This document shows positions 61,137 to 64,000 of a stretch of 64,000 bases of DNA, piece after piece. Source of the DNA: Diplolepis rosae. Taxonomy: Eukaryota > Arthropoda > Insecta > Hymenoptera > Diplolepididae. The first letter of the stretch is position 1. Every line of letters starts with the position of its first letter. The notes beneath the pieces are model-generated. The model saw only the letters and a program-made list of their open reading frames with translations, was not told where the DNA came from and searched no databases. The position numbers were made by a program, and so were the translations under genes. The DNA is taken from contig JAPYXD010000727.1 of assembly GCA_030998225.1 (NCBI GenBank), positions 2,294,001-2,358,000 on the forward strand. Reading direction: 5' to 3'.

Positions 61137-61830
61137 TAGAGTGCCACGCTCCATACGTATGTTTTGAGCAGTTTCTTTCTGATTTCTAGATCTATATTTG
61201 AAATCAGTAACTGTGGTATTTTGGCGAAGGGTATCTTAGCTTGCCCTATTCTATAACGATTATTTGAATTACAACGGCCATCCCTTATTATTCTACTCGC
61301 TAAGTAACAAAATTCGTTAATCTCCCCTATCTTTTCATTGTCTATTTGAAAGTTGAATCACTTCTTTCCTGATTTTATTCTACACGCGATCACTTTGATT
61401 CTCCCCATGTTTATTTTCATATTATAATTGTTAAAAACTGTCTCCCTTACATTCAACGCCTCCTCTAGTTCTCTTTCGGTAATCGCTAGGAGAGCAATAT
61501 CATCCGCAAAACGTAACGTTTTGATTGTTTTCCCCTGAACTTTGACGCCTATATTTTTTAGTTCTTCTTAAATTTCATTAATAAATAATATAAATTGTTC
61601 TTTAATATGTCGAAGAGTTTAGGCCAGCTAACATTGTCGAATGCATTTTCTGAATCGACAAACGCAATAAAATTTGGTTCCGCTTCTCGTAGTTTGCCGC
61701 TCTGAATCTATTGTAATGAATAAAAATAAATAATGTAAATGTATTTTAATCGCCGACAACCTGTGTAAATCACGATAAAGAACAAGAAGAAATCTGTCGA
61801 GACCTGCGTGGCGCAATCGCTATCTCGCTA

Positions 61831-61974
61831 CAGTCGGGACTCGTTTATTAGGGCATTAAAGTGACCGCAGTTGTATCGACAGACCAATCAAACCATTAGG
61901 TTGCAGCTTCTACCGCGTCCCGATAAATGAGACCCATTCGATTTGGGGTTGTCCCGATGAACAAGACCCGACTG
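61831..61974. mobile_element. Pogo-like MITE, 144 bp
   Basis: CAGTCGGGACTCGTTTATTA at the left and the complement of CAGTCGGGTCTTGTTCATC at the right, with TA at both borders. Confidence 0.75.
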
Positions 61975-61976
61975 TA

Positions 61977-62816
61977 CTTGTTTCAAGGTATTAATCCAGG
62001 TTCGAATCCAAGCTGTAGCAGATTTTTTCTCGTTCTTCAATCATTATCTGAAGGAGCGGAAAAAATTAGAAATTTTAATTATGCCTTTTGTCAAAGGAAA
62101 AATGTTATTTTAATGAATATTTGTTTACGTGCGTTCTAGATTATTCAACATGCAGCGTATCAGTGATCGAGGAGTTCCAGATGAGCGAAGCGAGTAAGAA
62201 GAGGTAAGTCTAAGCGCATCTAAGGAGGAAATTAGAACGACAGAAAAAAAAAGTTGTAAAAACATTACGATAGTGCATTTCATAGGAAAACATATTCTAT
62301 CAGCAAATCTCCTTCTTATAATATGTATGAAAATACAAAAAAGTTAGAAAAGGACTTAAAAATTATATAGCTTTACATCTCCAAAGAAAATATTTATTCA
62401 CGTATTTCAGTAAATTGCACTTGGAAATATACGCCTCGGATTCAAAAAGATAAAAAACTATAGTTTGCATAGTTTTTAGGATATAAAATTAATTTTATTG
62501 AGTCTATATTATCATAAAGCAGTTAAGATAAATTGAGGGCTTTAATAGAAATATTAAATTTGCATAGTTTGAAGAATTAGTAAAAACTATTCAGACCTTT
62601 AATTGAAGTAGTTTTTATTTATAAAGTTTAATTGAATTCTTATGGTAGAATTGAAATGTCACTGTCTACTTTATCAGGACAATACTCGTGGACTAGCAAT
62701 CGAAAAACCCGGTCTCGAATCCTGGCACAGTTAAAAGCGTCTCTTTTTCCACAGAAAGATTTTAAATTACTTGAAAATTATTAGTAGAATTTATTTTGAT
62801 AGAGATTGATTATCTA
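61977..62816. other. No gene recognised
   Basis: Two tRNA B-box-like phrases (GGTTCGAATCC at 61998 and GGTCTCGAATCC at 62710) occur without a foldable tRNA. They may be remnants of tRNA-derived repeats. Confidence 0.3.
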
Positions 62817-63240
62817 CTCTCTAAACCTGAATCAAAGAACGGCCACTGATTCGCAGTGACTATTCACTGATGGCAGCAGCTATAAGTCTTTCACTGAGAA
62901 TCAGTGAAATTCGACTGATGAATCAGTGAAATAGATTGAACTAACTTATTCAATCAGTGAAAGCTTCAGATGGGAGTAATAAAACCACCAATAAATTTTA
63001 AAAATCGATGAACTTGTTTATTTTAGGATAAACAAAACTAAAACGAAATTACGTAATTATTATTATTTTTAAGGGACGATAAATCAGTAAAGTGTAGATG
63101 AAAGTTTTGAATTCAAAAGTTATGTTCCCGTGACGCGTTCACTGATTCCTCAGTGAAATCAAAGCAGGGCACTGATTCATCAGTTGATATATTTTCACTG
63201 ATATAATCAGTGACTATTTCACTGATTCAGGTTTAGAGAG
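62817..63240. mobile_element. CTCTCTAAA-end MITE, copy 5
   Basis: CTCTCTAAACCTGAATCAAA to CACTGATTCAGGTTTAGAGAG with TA on both sides, 424 bp, inverted relative to copy 4. The inside has CAGTGAAATNGACTGATGAA-type palindromes and an ACGTAATTATTATTATTTTT centre. Confidence 0.85.
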
Positions 63241-63242
63241 TA

Positions 63243-64000
63243 ACACCGATCTTAATATAGTCTTATCATATCAATTATGACTTCCTCAGTACATTATAAA
63301 TGTATTTCTGTTGTATGTCGTATTTGTATTTCAAACTATTTGTCAAAGTTGAATGGCTTAATTGTTACAAGGTTCCAAAACATTATTAAACGTGTTCGTT
63401 TCTGGGCTCAACTAGTTCGAACAAAGCAAAATAGCATTGTATAAAAATGATAATTTTGAAATGTATTTTTTATTCATCAAAAATATGTATAATTTTATTA
63501 ATATAAATATAATTTTTATAAACAATGTCTATGGTATTGGTACATGATGTACGCTACATTGAAAGTATCGAAAAAGTCTAACATGGTTAAGATAACGAAA
63601 GACATTTCAATATTTGAATATGAGAGCGTGTGCAAGAGATCTCTTTTTTTAATGGCAGGCAAGAGATTATGGGCTCAAGTGCATAATGCCTGCAGACTTG
63701 CAGGGAATGGCGCACTCATTAAGTAGTATACATACTCCTAAGGGTGGAAATGAGAGAACTCAAGTAGCACGATCGACATTCGCACCCAAAGGGCGAATAA
63801 TTCATATTCTAATGCTCTTTGCAAAAACACTCATCTTACTTTACTGCATACCTATTTTTTCGTTAAAAACTCCGCTCCAGTATTTTTCTATCAAATTGTT
63901 TTCTCATTAAAGAATATTTAATTGAGATTTTTTTTCAAAGTACCCTTAATGCTCTATCTTAAAGAGTAAATGTATACTCTGTTATCTTTACACGTAATTA
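63243..64000. other. No feature recognised
   Basis: Short frames at 63544-63726 and 63686-63910 lack domains or splice context. Confidence 0.35.

Larger units (their letters stand above)
59830..61715 (-). pseudogene. Non-LTR retrotransposon fragment (reverse transcriptase)
   Basis: On the minus strand, interrupted by three MITEs, the translated order is: FVDSENAFDNVSW (RT motif with catalytic Asp, about 61624-61665); GVKVQGKTIKTLRFADDIALLA (FADD catalytic box, 61499-61510); NMKINMGRIKV; RRLEAFEI and LKISWVDKVTNEEVL; LIRNTLRQEGLM; and a C-terminal VGCSGYCEMKRLAQDRNGW with AASNQFQDC. The N-terminal endonuclease and early RT motifs are absent (5' truncated near 61715). There is an in-frame TAA before the FADD box plus frameshifts. 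Such LINE RTs copy their own RNA at a nicked target; this copy is dead. The clade is not assigned. Confidence 0.85.

Noticed and set aside
61977..62040. GGTTCGAATCC suggesting a tRNA gene
   Set aside because: No acceptor or anticodon stem can be paired around it; likewise for 62710.
1..64000. CRISPR arrays, operons, bacterial or viral genes
   Set aside because: The direct repeats seen are satellites and MITEs; no spacer-repeat pattern, ribosome-binding sites, or viral replication or capsid genes were found.

Overview
The window is AT-rich eukaryotic nuclear DNA. Introns are GT-AG, coding exons are short and scattered, a Pol III tRNA is present, and transposon relics are dense. The transposon types (mauritiana-type mariner relic, P-like elements with THAP transposase, TA-flanked MITEs, Penelope-like hammerhead motifs) and the TDRD3 protein point to an insect. 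I cannot name the order from sequence alone.

Only two protein-coding genes look intact. (1) At 3.6-7.5 kb on the minus strand lies a ten-exon TDRD3 orthologue (OB-fold, UBA, LFDFLE motif, Tudor domain); every exon phase joins and the model gives 690 aa. (2) At 53.1-54.7 kb on the minus strand lies a three-exon gene for a small secreted protein with a cysteine cluster and a histidine-rich tail. It has a TATA box and a poly(A) signal, and I do not recognise its family. One tRNA-Leu(UAG) gene sits at 38.7 kb.

Almost everything else that can be named is mobile DNA. At 8.4-19 kb there is a nest of P-superfamily elements. A 4,735-bp P-like element (14198-18932) has inverted termini and an 8-bp target duplication, and carries an eight-exon THAP transposase pseudogene with four readable lesions. 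It is inserted at the very end of a second, related P-like family. That second family is also represented by a 624-bp MITE (8403-9026, own 8-bp duplication) and by a degraded THAP-domain gene (11567-13512).

Four hammerhead-ribozyme-like motifs (1.2, 13.1, 29.4 and 52.3 kb) share the invariant core. The two best copies have different but base-paired stem I sequences. At least two sit in a repeat resembling the terminal repeats of Penelope-like elements.

The rest of the window holds at least five MITE families, a 1.77-kb element with ~485-bp inverted termini (27-28.7 kb), a 153-bp tandem repeat (35.3-36.2 kb), an internally deleted mariner (46.6 kb), and a non-LTR retrotransposon fragment (59.8-61.7 kb) carrying three nested MITEs. 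Roughly 29.4-34.9, 36.2-37.8, 55-56.8 and 63.2-64 kb show nothing I can name.
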